Positions 42,079 through 50,446 of a DNA stretch of 64,000 bases are shown in pieces (within the stretch, counting starts at the first letter, position 1; each line of letters starts with the position of its first letter). Position numbers and translations under genes: made by a program. This DNA comes from JAXLWB01 sp046328715 (lineage in GTDB: Bacteria; Chloroflexota; Anaerolineae; Caldilineales; Caldilineaceae), in assembly GCA_046328715.1 (NCBI GenBank), contig JAXLWB010000020.1:62001-126000 (forward strand), in the 5' to 3' direction. The notes under the pieces were generated by a model. That model was not told the DNA's origin and did no database searches. It saw nothing but the letters and a program-made list of their open reading frames with translations.

Positions 42079-42187
42079 CTTATAGACAAAGCAGATAGAG
42101 ATTGCCTGATTCCACTGTGTAGGCGCACACCCTTGCGGTTGCCCATTCGCTGATGCAAGCAGGGCACCGGCAAGCGGATACCCCTAC
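42079..42187. repeat. Dispersed 69-bp imperfect hairpin plus tail, copy 2 (inverted)
   Basis: Core 42119-42187 corresponds to 7860-7928 in reverse, with the TATAGACAAAGCAGATAG tail at about 42080-42098. Lies between the S9 peptidase and the SRAP gene. Confidence 0.7.
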
Positions 42188-42256
42188 AATAGTGAATTGT
42201 ACCATAACCACTCGTGGCCTGTTGTTACAAAATGTTGCCAAGCCAGGTAATCTTCA

Positions 42257-42286
42257 TTGGCAAAAGCCGAACAATTGTGCTATAAT
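42257..42286 (+). promoter_or_regulatory. Promoter giving a leaderless SRAP transcript
   Basis: TTGGCA (42257-42262), 18-bp spacer, perfect TATAAT (42281-42286). The ATG starts at 42293, 7 nt after the -10 end, which is where transcription should begin, so the mRNA likely starts at or within a base of its start codon. Confidence 0.65.
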
Positions 42287-42292
42287 GGTGGT

Positions 42293-42976
42293 ATGTGTGG
42301 ACGATTCGTACTCAACGCAACACCTGAACAACTCAAAGCGCTGCTCGATCTACCTGAGACACCGACGGTAGAACCGCGCTACAATATTGCACCCACCCAG
42401 CCTGTGGCCATAGTCCGACTGGATGCCAAGGGGCAAGAGCGTGAGTTTGTGCATACGCTTTGGGGTCTGATCCCTTCTTGGTCGAAGGATCCATCGGTGG
42501 GGGGGAAGATGATCAATGCCCGCGCCGAGACGGTGGCCGAGAAGCCCTCCTATCGTGCGGCTTTTAAGCGCCGCCGCTGTTTGGTGCCCGCTACGGGATT
42601 TTACGAGTGGCAAAAACAGGGCACGAACAAGCAGCCCTATTTTATTCACATGGCGGACAAACTGCCCTTTGCGATCGCTGGCCTGTGGGAACAGTGGATG
42701 TCGCCCGATGGCAGTGAATTACAAACGTGTACCTTGCTTACTACGACTGCCAACGAACTGATGGAAACCCTCCATGATCGCATGCCGGTCATCGTTGCGT
42801 CGGAAGATTATGAGCAATGGTTGGGCACGGGCAAGGACGCCACTCCGCGCGAACTTGACCAGCTTCAACATCTGCTGCGTCCCTTCGACACCAAGAAAAT
42901 GGCTGCCTATCCGGTGGACAAGGCAGTAGGAAATACACGGAATGAAGGCGCAGGATTAATTGAACGATTGAATTAG
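42293..42976 (+). CDS. yedK: SRAP-domain protein (abasic-site DNA-protein crosslink, YedK/HMCES)
   Basis: 227 residues from ATG 42293, so that the catalytic Cys is residue 2 (MCGRFVLNATPEQL), as the family requires after Met removal; a start 36 nt upstream would bury it. PRYNIAPTQPVAIVR, TLWGLIPSWSKDP, INARAETVAEKPSYRAAFKR, RRCLVPATGFYEWQKQG (active-site Glu) and TTTANELMETLHDRMPVIV (His) follow. It covalently caps abasic sites in single-stranded DNA. Full length. Followed after 23 bp by the DUF4287 gene, likely the same transcript. Confidence 0.95.
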   Translation: MCGRFVLNATPEQLKALLDLPETPTVEPRYNIAPTQPVAIVRLDAKGQEREFVHTLWGLIPSWSKDPSVGGKMINARAETVAEKPSYRAAFKRRRCLVPATGFYEWQKQGTNKQPYFIHMADKLPFAIAGLWEQWMSPDGSELQTCTLLTTTANELMETLHDRMPVIVASEDYEQWLGTGKDATPRELDQLQHLLRPFDTKKMAAYPVDKAVGNTRNEGAGLIERLN

Positions 42977-42999
42977 GAAACTGAATGGAGTGACTTCCC

Positions 43000-43575
43000 A
43001 TGACCGATTTAGCAAAAGCCCAGGCAACCCAAATCAATAATATCTTAACCAAAACTGGCAAAACACCCGCCGAACTAACCAGTCTGATGCAAAGTAGTGG
43101 CCTGAGTAAACATGGAGAACTGCGTGATTGGTTCAAGCGGGAGTTGGGCTTAGGACATGGCGATGCAAATGCGCTTGTGCATTATCTGCTGCAAAGTGAT
43201 GGTCAGCGCTCAGCCCAAGCTGCTGGCAAAAGCGATGATGCGGTGGTGGATGAAATCTACATTGGTGCCAAAGCTGCTTTGCGACCCATCCACGATGCCT
43301 TGATGAAGCATATCTCCAATTTCGGTGAGTTTGAAATTGTACCCAAAAAGGGGTACATCAGCCTGCGCCGCAAGAAACAGTTCGCCATGATCGGTCCTGC
43401 CACCAATTCGCGAGTTGAGGTAGGCATCAATGCAAAGGGACTTGTCGCCGATGATCGTCTGTCGGAACAGCCAGCAGGCAGCATGTGTAACTACAAAGTC
43501 AAGTTGACTGAAACGAGTGAAGTTAACGAGCAATTGATCGAGTGGTTACAACAAGCGTATGAAGCTGCTGGTTGA
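43000..43575 (+). CDS. DUF4287/DUF5655 protein
   Basis: 191 residues; GGAG about 9 nt before the ATG. The N-terminal half (QATQINNILTKTGKTPAELT, LSKHGELRDWFKRELGLGHG, DANALVHYLLQSD) is the DUF4287 helical domain; the C-terminal half (IYIGAKAALRPIHDALMKHI, EIVPKKGYISLRRKKQFAMI, RVEVGINAKGL) is DUF5655, often predicted as a DNA- or RNA-associated transporter-like fold without proven role. Linked to the SRAP gene by spacing. Confidence 0.85.
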   Translation: MTDLAKAQATQINNILTKTGKTPAELTSLMQSSGLSKHGELRDWFKRELGLGHGDANALVHYLLQSDGQRSAQAAGKSDDAVVDEIYIGAKAALRPIHDALMKHISNFGEFEIVPKKGYISLRRKKQFAMIGPATNSRVEVGINAKGLVADDRLSEQPAGSMCNYKVKLTETSEVNEQLIEWLQQAYEAAG

Positions 43576-43603
43576 GATAATGTAGATTCGGTAGTTCACG
43601 ATT

Positions 43604-43684
43604 TGTCATTCTGAGGCGGCTTTTTGCCGGAGAATCCTGGGTTGACAACGCAGGATCCCTCGCAAACTGCCGCTCGGAATGACA
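43604..43684. repeat. TGTCATTCTGAG-type inverted repeat
   Basis: TGTCATTCTGAGGCGGC (43604-43620) and its imperfect complement GCCGCTCGGAATGACA (43669-43684). The centre holds AATCCTGGGTTG...CAGGATCC. It lies between the convergent DUF4287 and aroA genes and may act as their shared terminator. Confidence 0.6.
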
Positions 43685-43736
43685 GCTCATGTCATAGGTT
43701 AGCAACCTTTTTACCCTTTTGCCATGAAAGCCCCGT

Positions 43737-45029
43737 TTATTTGGTTTCGTACTCGCTAATACTCGCCAATTTCTCAAAGTAATCGGGAAAGGTCTTGGCC
43801 GTACATTGGGGGTCATTGATCGTGACCGAGTGAGGATCGAGCGCTAGTAGCGAAAAGCACATCGCCATGCGGTGATCCTTGTAAGTGTCAATCGTAGCAT
43901 GGCGCAACTCGCTCGGTGGCGTAATTTCGATAAAGTCTTCCCCTTCTACCACCTCGGCTCCGACTTTGCGCAGTTCGGTCGCCATTGCTTTCAGTCGATC
44001 TGTCTCCTTGACACGCCAGTTGTAGATGTTACGAATGGCCGTCTTCCCGTCGGCAAAGAGCGCCGTCGTGGCGATTGTCATGGCTGCATCGGGAATGTGA
44101 TTCATGTCCTGGTCGATGCCATGTAACTTCCCTTTGCGTACGGTGATCGAATCCTCGCTCCAATCGACCTCGGCTCCCATCTGCGCCAGCACATCGGCAA
44201 AGTGGATGTCACCTTGAATGCTATTGCGCCCAATCCCAGAAACTTTGACCTCGCCCCCTTTGATCGCGGCGGCGGCCAGAAAATAGGAGGCAGATGAAGC
44301 ATCGCCTTCTACCAGGAACTTGCCAGGCGATTGATACTGTTGGCGTCCTCGAATGTGGAAGGTTTTATAGTCGTCGTTTTCGACTGTAACGCCAAATTGT
44401 GCCATCGTATGTAAGGTAAGATCGATGTAGGGCTTAGAGACAAGTTCTCCAACAATCGTCACCGTGCTATCGCGATGGGCGAGCGGACAGGCCATCAGGA
44501 CGGCGGTTAGATATTGGCTGGAGATCGAGCCGTCAATCTTGATCTCGCCACCCAGCAAGCCATTGGCTGCAATTCTGAGCGGCGGGTAGCCTTCATTTTT
44601 CAGATAATCAATCCGAGCACCTGATTGGCGCAATGCATCGACCAGCGCACCAATCGGTCGTTCTTCCATGCGTGGCTCACCCGTCAACACAAATTGACCC
44701 TCGCCCAAGCAAAGCGCAGCACAAAGGGGACGCATGGCCGTGCCAGCATTGCCCAAAAACAACTCCAACTGGTCATTGACAAAGAAGGGTCCGCCTTGTC
44801 CCGTAACGGTGCAGCGCGTTTTGTCCGTAGATAGTTCATAGCGCACGTCCAATTGCTGCAACGCATGGAGCATGTGACGGATGTCGTCACTGTCGAGCAG
44901 GTTGGTGATCTCAGTGCGACCGTTGGCCAGCGCTGCCAACAGTAAAGCCCGGTTGGAAAGGCTTTTGGAGCCGGGCAAGTTGATTTCGCCATTCACTCTG
45001 GTGATGGGTGTAAGGGTCAGTGAGTCCAT
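43737..45029 (-). CDS. aroA: 3-phosphoshikimate 1-carboxyvinyltransferase (EPSP synthase)
   Basis: 430 residues from ATG 45029; GTG 6 nt upstream is an alternative. GEINLPGSKSLSNRALLLAA is the N-terminal signature with the S3P-binding Lys-Ser; ELFLGNAGTAMRPLCAALCL is the second; GEPRMEERPIGALVDALRQSG, YLTAVLMACPLAHR, VEGDASSASYFLAAAAIKGG and NWRVKETDRLKAMATELRKV follow in order. It joins shikimate 3-phosphate and PEP in aromatic amino acid synthesis. G-N-A-G-T-A-M-R-P is the class I form, glyphosate-sensitive by type. No other shikimate genes nearby. Confidence 0.95.
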   Translation of the reverse strand: MDSLTLTPITRVNGEINLPGSKSLSNRALLLAALANGRTEITNLLDSDDIRHMLHALQQLDVRYELSTDKTRCTVTGQGGPFFVNDQLELFLGNAGTAMRPLCAALCLGEGQFVLTGEPRMEERPIGALVDALRQSGARIDYLKNEGYPPLRIAANGLLGGEIKIDGSISSQYLTAVLMACPLAHRDSTVTIVGELVSKPYIDLTLHTMAQFGVTVENDDYKTFHIRGRQQYQSPGKFLVEGDASSASYFLAAAAIKGGEVKVSGIGRNSIQGDIHFADVLAQMGAEVDWSEDSITVRKGKLHGIDQDMNHIPDAAMTIATTALFADGKTAIRNIYNWRVKETDRLKAMATELRKVGAEVVEGEDFIEITPPSELRHATIDTYKDHRMAMCFSLLALDPHSVTINDPQCTAKTFPDYFEKLASISEYETK

Positions 45030-45037
45030 ATTCACAC

Positions 45038-45067
45038 AGTATAGCGCCTATATGGACAAAGTGTCAC
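45038..45067 (-). promoter_or_regulatory. Promoter giving a near-leaderless aroA transcript
   Basis: GTGACA (45067-45062), 18-bp spacer, TATACT (45043-45038) on the minus strand. The ATG at 45029 begins 8 nt after the -10 end, so the transcript would have at most 1-2 leader bases, and no Shine-Dalgarno is present. Confidence 0.55.
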
Positions 45068-45079
45068 ATGCGAGTAACC

Positions 45080-45142
45080 ATTCAGAGCCGATAGCGTAAG
45101 CGCACGGACTAACCCCGTACGCTTACGCTATCGGCTCTGAAT
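45080..45142. repeat. 23-bp perfect palindrome, CAGAGCC family
   Basis: Arms 45080-45102 (starting ATTCAGAGCCGATAGCGTAA) and 45120-45142 are exact complements with a 17-nt loop. It lies just past the stop of the HZS-alpha-like gene and could end its transcript, though no T-run follows. Confidence 0.65.
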
Positions 45143-45146
45143 CTCT

Positions 45147-48100
45147 CTATCTACTCAACAACGGCAGATAAACCGCCTGACCTTGCTCAATCTCACTTGC
45201 CTTTACCTGGCCGGAGTCGACATTGACCATTAAGGACGAAACATCAACTGCTTCGAAATCGCTCCCCTTCAGAACATCAATCTCGTGCAGCATGTCGTTG
45301 TCCCAGCGTTCGTCGGGCGCACCGGAGATGTACCAGGACGAGCCATTGTCGGCCAGGATGATGCCATAGGTTTTCATCGCTTGCAGGATGACCCGCATCT
45401 GTGGCGAGAAGCTGGCGAGTGGGTAGTTCGCCTTGAGCCGGAAGCGTTGCCCCATCGGCGGGTATTGTGACTCGGTCAGATCCGATGCCTGGTGGCGGGC
45501 GGGCCAGACATAGGTGTTGCGCGTTTCCGGCACAGTGAAGCGGATCGCATGGCGAATCTCACCACTTGCAACTTCGTCGTAGCGGACGAGACCGGGCAGA
45601 ATCGGCAACCCGGCAGCGTCAGCCGAGGTCCAAGTGTCGTGGCGTAGTTGGTTGGACTTGAGGTCGAAGATGGCAGCAGAGTCAGCATGCCACGAGCCAT
45701 CCTGCTGCTGGAAGCTTCGGTAAGTCTCATACAAAATACAGTTATCCTTGTCCAGCACCAGCACGTGGCGATCACCGTTGCTTTGTGGGCCTCCTTCAAT
45801 CGGTGCATCGGTTGGAATGGGATAGGGGCCGGGGTCACTCTCGTCCGGCCAGCGGAAGCTCATGGCCACCTTGGGCTGGCTGCTGGCAACGACCATGTAA
45901 GGAATCCCAATCGGTCCACCTTCCCAGAGTCCCGAGCCAAAGTCGGCATGGAAGCCCTGGTTCATCCCAATCGTGTTGATATAGGCTGTGGAGTTGGCAT
46001 CTAGCGGCAGTGTATCAACAGTTGCGTTCCAGATGTTATCCGAAGGGAAGACATCGCAGTTTTCCAGGGTTGGTGGTGCTGTGGTTGGCGTCGGTGTGGC
46101 TGTGGCAGTTGGGGGCACGGTAGGAGATGGTGTGTCTGCCGCTGGCGGCGTGGTCGTAGCCGTAGGTGTGGCCGTGGCTGGCTGTGGCGTGGCAGTCGCT
46201 ACACCACAACTGCCTGCTGTGCAGTGTTTGGCTTTCCAATCTTGCAGCAAAGCTAACAACGCCTGGGGTTGATTGGTCGGCGCACTATTGCCTGCTTGGT
46301 CCACAGTGTTGATGCCGTGGCATGAGGTACACATGCGAATTTCGCCTGGCTGAAAGGTGACCCAGTAGCGCTCGCGCACAATGCCTGTGCCTGCATCATC
46401 AACCAGTTGCCAGGTCATGGCGCGCTGTGCTGGCACAAAGGCGGCAACCGAGCCATCGTTGGCAATCTTATAGCTGCTTTGTGGAGCTCCTACTTCGCTA
46501 AGGTTGTTGCTCAGCGCATTGTCGTCGTGGAGATATTGGGCAATCACCCGCCGCCCAGAAGCGGGCGTATCGCTACAACAACCAGTCCAGCCGCGCAGTT
46601 GATCGCCCTGAAAGAGTTGGATATAGGCGACATCGTAGATTTTGCCGCTGGCACCAATCGTTTGATGATTGGTGCCGCTCACCTTCAAGTTGAATGGCTG
46701 TTGATGATCGGCGCGGTCACGTGTGGTCACGTCGCGCGAGACAATCAAGGCCAACCCGTTCTGTTCCATGTAGGCCTTGAGTTCGTTGACATCGACTCCG
46801 GCGCTGTTAAAGACTGCTTGTTCGGGACCCGCCAAAGTCTTGGTCAGTCGAGTGGGGCGGGTACGGGCACGCACCTCCACCGGATTCAACTCCCACATCA
46901 CACCACTAAAGGTTACTTTTGTATCTGGGTCCCAATATTCGATGGTTTTGCTGATGCCTGCAGTCAATGGCTGATTGGCTACGAAGTAGCCGTTGCCTGC
47001 TTTGCTCAACTGCTTGAGCCGATATTCGTAACTTGAACCGTGGGGACCGCCGCTACCACTTTCAGTGTCGTTGTCGTCGGTGTGGACTGCAATCAATGTG
47101 CCATCGCTCATCGGCACCGGCTCGCGATAGGTTCCGACATTGTCCTCGGTGACAACCGTTACAGTCATGGTCTCGGCATTGCGTGTTGGCGGCGCATCGA
47201 TCGAAATAAGCGTGCCACCAGCATGAGAGCCAAACTCGGGCGCATTGGTGCCATAGTAGAGCCCAGGACGCAGCGGATCCTCCTTGATCTGCAACATGGA
47301 CTCGATCGCAAACTGGTTGGGGCGTGGACTCACGCCGCAACAGTAGACAAAGTTGGGGTCATCGGTAAAAGTGACATCAAAATAGCCACCCAGTTCATGG
47401 CGCCCCACATGGTTGAGAATTTCGCCTTCGCTGCCATCCTCCAGAATCGTCCAGGGGAAGAATTGGTTGATAGTTTGGCCAGCCAAATGGGTGCCCTCCA
47501 GGAGGTCCTTGCGGCAGGCACGCGGCTCGGGATAAACTTCGCTGCGCACACCCAAGGTGTAGACCGCACTGGCCGACTCGTCCGAGTAGTTGAAGGTGCC
47601 ATATTTATTGCCACCATCATTGCACTCATTGTTGGCCTTGCCTGGAGTGTCAGGATCATCGGCGTCGGCCTGCTGATCACGCTGCATGTGGTCCCATTGG
47701 GTAAAAAGGACACGGCCAAAGGAATCGACGATTGGCGTAAAGTCGCCCGAGGGCGCATGATTGAGCAACCGCAGATCGCCTGTAGCCGGGTCGAGACTCC
47801 ACAACCCGCTGACCGTCGGCGCTAATTCGTACTCATCGCGTTGTGGATAGAGCTGAGCCGCCCCATTGCGAGGTCGATCCGTAGTGAAGATGATGCGATC
47901 GTCCGTCCCGTAAATTGGGCTGACGTTGTTGAAGTTGGCTGGCTGGTTGGAGACTTTCGTAATGACAGGTGTATCGTCTTTGCCCAAGCCTGTAATCTCG
48001 TAGAGTTGCCAGTAGTAGGTATTTACTTGATATTGTTTGGTCGGCGCACCAATGACCATACTAAAGATCGCTTTTGTCCCATCCCAGTAGACAGCGGGAT

Positions 48101-48437
48101 CACGCACAGCAATGGCGTTGGCACCCTGCATCCCAGAAGAACCATAGCCTGCCGCCTCGGTTAAGTTCTTTAGCGTACCATCACCGTAGCGGATCCAGAG
48201 ATCGCCACCGCGCGGCACGTCGGAAAGCGAGGCTTTGTGATTGCCAAAGACAGCATTGGCAGAGGTGAAGTCGTAGCGCCAGGGCGGTTGCGTGACAAAG
48301 AGTATCGGATTGGACAACGTGGGGCCTATTCCAGGCAACAGAAGCGGTTTGGCCTGCGAAGGAGTCGAGCCATCCAGCAAGAGCATTACCATCAAAAGTG
48401 CAGGAGCAAAGCGACGTAATAAGGCTAAGTACGCCAT
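45147..48437 (-). CDS. Secreted HZS-alpha-like c-type cytochrome fused to a second conserved domain
   Basis: 1096 residues from ATG 48437 (GGAGG, 7 nt upstream). Signal peptide 1-29. Residues about 40-720 resemble the hydrazine-synthase alpha family: IAVRDPAVYWDGTKAIFSMV, IGAPTKQYQVNTYYWQLYEI, NNVSPIYGTDDRIIFTTDRP, TQWDHMQRDQQADAD, and a CTSCHG haem-binding motif near residue 700. A Thr/Pro/Ala linker (about 745-787) leads to a second domain: CDVFPSDNIWNATVDTLPLD, PIGIPYMVVASSQPKVAMSF, GDRHVLVLDKDNCILYE, LPILPGLVRYDEVASGEIRH, GIILADNGSSWYISGAPDER, known from secreted proteins of unknown role. Tail AVYLPLLSR. An extracellular redox or binding role is likely; hydrazine synthesis is not supported, since no beta or gamma subunits are present. 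Confidence 0.75.
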   Translation of the reverse strand: MAYLALLRRFAPALLMVMLLLDGSTPSQAKPLLLPGIGPTLSNPILFVTQPPWRYDFTSANAVFGNHKASLSDVPRGGDLWIRYGDGTLKNLTEAAGYGSSGMQGANAIAVRDPAVYWDGTKAIFSMVIGAPTKQYQVNTYYWQLYEITGLGKDDTPVITKVSNQPANFNNVSPIYGTDDRIIFTTDRPRNGAAQLYPQRDEYELAPTVSGLWSLDPATGDLRLLNHAPSGDFTPIVDSFGRVLFTQWDHMQRDQQADADDPDTPGKANNECNDGGNKYGTFNYSDESASAVYTLGVRSEVYPEPRACRKDLLEGTHLAGQTINQFFPWTILEDGSEGEILNHVGRHELGGYFDVTFTDDPNFVYCCGVSPRPNQFAIESMLQIKEDPLRPGLYYGTNAPEFGSHAGGTLISIDAPPTRNAETMTVTVVTEDNVGTYREPVPMSDGTLIAVHTDDNDTESGSGGPHGSSYEYRLKQLSKAGNGYFVANQPLTAGISKTIEYWDPDTKVTFSGVMWELNPVEVRARTRPTRLTKTLAGPEQAVFNSAGVDVNELKAYMEQNGLALIVSRDVTTRDRADHQQPFNLKVSGTNHQTIGASGKIYDVAYIQLFQGDQLRGWTGCCSDTPASGRRVIAQYLHDDNALSNNLSEVGAPQSSYKIANDGSVAAFVPAQRAMTWQLVDDAGTGIVRERYWVTFQPGEIRMCTSCHGINTVDQAGNSAPTNQPQALLALLQDWKAKHCTAGSCGVATATPQPATATPTATTTPPAADTPSPTVPPTATATPTPTTAPPTLENCDVFPSDNIWNATVDTLPLDANSTAYINTIGMNQGFHADFGSGLWEGGPIGIPYMVVASSQPKVAMSFRWPDESDPGPYPIPTDAPIEGGPQSNGDRHVLVLDKDNCILYETYRSFQQQDGSWHADSAAIFDLKSNQLRHDTWTSADAAGLPILPGLVRYDEVASGEIRHAIRFTVPETRNTYVWPARHQASDLTESQYPPMGQRFRLKANYPLASFSPQMRVILQAMKTYGIILADNGSSWYISGAPDERWDNDMLHEIDVLKGSDFEAVDVSSLMVNVDSGQVKASEIEQGQAVYLPLLSR

Positions 48438-48639
48438 ATAAGAGCCTCCAAATGAAATGAGACAGTAAAGTAAGATAAGTAGGATGACTGTAGCAGCCAA
48501 CGCATCGGCATGCTGTGTTCTACGACACACCAACGGGTATCCAGTGCCAGTATAGTTCAGATCGCCTGCGACAAGTTGAACAATCTCCTTGCTGAACGCC
48601 TACGGCGAAGCGGTGAATGCTTAATGAATCCAGCACGCA

Positions 48640-48715
48640 CCCCTCAGAGCCACGAGCGTGAGCGAGTGGTTGTTGTCATCACTCATCACTCACTTATGCT
48701 CGTGGCTCTGAGGGG
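48640..48715. repeat. 18-bp perfect palindrome, CAGAGCC family
   Basis: CCCCTCAGAGCCACGAGC (48640-48657) and its exact complement (48698-48715), with the inner word GTGAGCGAGTGG/CACTCATCACTCAC. It lies between divergent genes. Shares CAGAGCC-N3-AGCGTRAGCG with the 45080 unit. Confidence 0.65.
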
Positions 48716-48800
48716 ACATCTACTTCGAGGTTGACACGAAGCAAGCCCTGCGCGATACTGCGTTAGAACATTCGTTTGATCGTTGTCTGGAGGAGTTGAC

Positions 48801-49397
48801 ATGTTCGCTGCCAAAATGAAACCGCGTTTGATTAGCCCAGAAGAATATCTGCAACAGGAAGAGATCTCAACAGATCGCCATGAGTATTTTAAAGGCGAGG
48901 TTTTTCTGATGGCAGGAGGTTCGCACAACCATGAGATGATTTGTGGCGGCATTCTTTCACTCCTGCGTCAACAGGCTCGTCGAAAAAAATGTACTGCTTA
49001 CGGTAGCAACATGAAGATTCAGGTAAAATCCAGCGGACTATTCACCTATCCGGATGCAATGTTAGTCTGCGGCAAGATCGAATTTGCTGCCGAACGCAAA
49101 GATGTTATCACCAATCCCTTGCTTATAGTTGAAGTACTTTCTAGTTCTACTCAATCCTATGATCGAGGTGACAAATTCGCTCTCTATCGTGGCCTACCCA
49201 GCTTTGCGCATTATCTGCTGATTCATCAGGATGAACCGCTTATTGAATATCATCAGAAAACCCGTCAAGGCTGGCTGCTGACTGAGACCGCAGGCATTGA
49301 TGCAACACTGAACTTAGAAACAATCGAACTCTCACTTCCTTTGCGTGAACTCTATGAAGGCGTTGACTGGCTGGAAAACGACCAAGTAACTGCATAG
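48801..49397 (+). CDS. Uma2-family (DUF820) PD-(D/E)XK nuclease-like protein
   Basis: 198 residues; ATG 48801 follows GGAGGAG by 5-6 nt, so I prefer it to the TTG at 48783. RLISPEEYLQQEEISTDRHE and YFKGEVFLMAGGSHNHEMI open the domain (conserved Glu); TYPDAMLVCGKIEF gives the Asp; NPLLIVEVLSSSTQSYDRGD gives the E-x-x-S-x-S-T signature; FALYRGLPSFAHYLLI the end. Predicted DNase of unknown role, common in multicopy in Chloroflexota and cyanobacteria. Confidence 0.9.
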   Translation: MFAAKMKPRLISPEEYLQQEEISTDRHEYFKGEVFLMAGGSHNHEMICGGILSLLRQQARRKKCTAYGSNMKIQVKSSGLFTYPDAMLVCGKIEFAAERKDVITNPLLIVEVLSSSTQSYDRGDKFALYRGLPSFAHYLLIHQDEPLIEYHQKTRQGWLLTETAGIDATLNLETIELSLPLRELYEGVDWLENDQVTA

Positions 49398-49444
49398 TCA
49401 AGCAATCACCCAGCGTGATCTGAACTTAACCATTCTTCAATCCC

Positions 49445-50365
49445 TTGTTAACACCCCAACTCATCCACTTCCTTCAATCTGCCTTTCCTGCTTCGGCGCA
49501 GCTCATTGATCTGCAATCCTATCGACCGGGCTATCTTTTCTTCCCAGCGCGTGTTACAGTACAAAAGGCGGATGGCACGCTCGTTCATTCCGTGTTGAAG
49601 CTACATGAGCATCTTGCCACCTTGCAAAAGGAAACGAAGATTGCTGCCATGTTCAACGACTTTGGCCTACCTGTCGCCCAAGTGCTGGCTGGGCCTATTG
49701 CGCTGACCGACCACGAGCAATTCCAGGCGGCTATTCTCTGGAGCGAACTGCCCGGAGCCTCCTTGCCCTGGGTCAATCTAAAATCGTTGGACGACGCCTA
49801 TCTCACCTATCGATTGCTGCGCCAGGGGGTGTTGACGCTCCATAGCCTGACCAAGCTGGTGCGCCAACATCTGCTCGCAGCCGAACTACCGGTGCGCACT
49901 CTGCAAGCGGAACTGGAACAAACCATCTTCCAAGCGGGGCGTTGGCTGGAGATTGACACAGTACAGCGCACGGTTGCCGCCTTGCAACGAGTGATTCCGA
50001 CAATCAAGACGGAGTTGGTCTTTACGAACGGCGACTACAACGCCATCAACTTTCTGCACCAGGATGGCCAACTTTCTGGCTTTGTCGACTTTGAATTTGC
50101 CTGCTTCGAGGATCCCTACATTGGCTTCTCCAAGATGATCTTCTGGAGCTTCGATGATTACGGCTGGGGAGCCGGTCTGAAAGCCGGCATCGTCGAACGC
50201 TTCCTCTACGACCAAGGTGTCTCCAAACGTGACTTTGCCCCGCGCCTCGCCTTGCGTGCCTTCAGCCAAGTGATGCGCGACGTCTCATTGGACAAACCCG
50301 AGGATCGACGCGAGATGGAGTATGTCCTTGGTGTGATGGAGGAGTGTTTGCGCATGATGGAGTAG
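49445..50365 (+). CDS. Aminoglycoside-phosphotransferase-like kinase (APH family)
   Basis: 306 residues from TTG 49445; no clear Shine-Dalgarno, so the start is uncertain. PARVTVQKADGTLVHSVLKL holds the ATP-binding Lys; ETKIAAMFNDFGLPVAQVLA follows; the catalytic loop is FTNGDYNAINFL (family H-G-D-x-x-x-x-N with Asn for His) and the Mg2+ loop VDFEFACFEDPYIG (D-F-E for DFD). The substrate is a small alcohol or amino-sugar; resistance activity should not be assumed. Loop replacement of His is noted but common. Confidence 0.8.
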   Translation: MLTPQLIHFLQSAFPASAQLIDLQSYRPGYLFFPARVTVQKADGTLVHSVLKLHEHLATLQKETKIAAMFNDFGLPVAQVLAGPIALTDHEQFQAAILWSELPGASLPWVNLKSLDDAYLTYRLLRQGVLTLHSLTKLVRQHLLAAELPVRTLQAELEQTIFQAGRWLEIDTVQRTVAALQRVIPTIKTELVFTNGDYNAINFLHQDGQLSGFVDFEFACFEDPYIGFSKMIFWSFDDYGWGAGLKAGIVERFLYDQGVSKRDFAPRLALRAFSQVMRDVSLDKPEDRREMEYVLGVMEECLRMME

Positions 50366-50432
50366 GTCAGTGGACAGTGAGTCAGTATGTCTGTGTATGA
50401 GTCTGTCTTACTGACAACTGTTTACTGTCTCA
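50364..50432. repeat. Quasi-palindrome of CAGTGAGTCAGT words
   Basis: AGTGGACAGTGAGTCAGTAT on the left and CTTACTGACAACTGTTTACT on the right, around ATGTCTGTGTATGAG. It overlaps the leader of the alpha/beta hydrolase gene. Confidence 0.5.
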
Positions 50433-50446
50433 AGCACAATCCATGC

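Noticed and set aside
47040..47825. A 261-codon plus-strand frame inside the HZS-alpha-like gene
   Set aside because: Shadow frame without motifs or a ribosome site.
45147..48437. Evidence for anammox metabolism
   Set aside because: Only an alpha-like protein is present, fused to an unrelated domain, with no beta or gamma subunits or other anammox genes.
49445..50365. Antibiotic resistance gene
   Set aside because: The kinase fold is shared by many small-molecule kinases, and the catalytic His is replaced; no resistance context.
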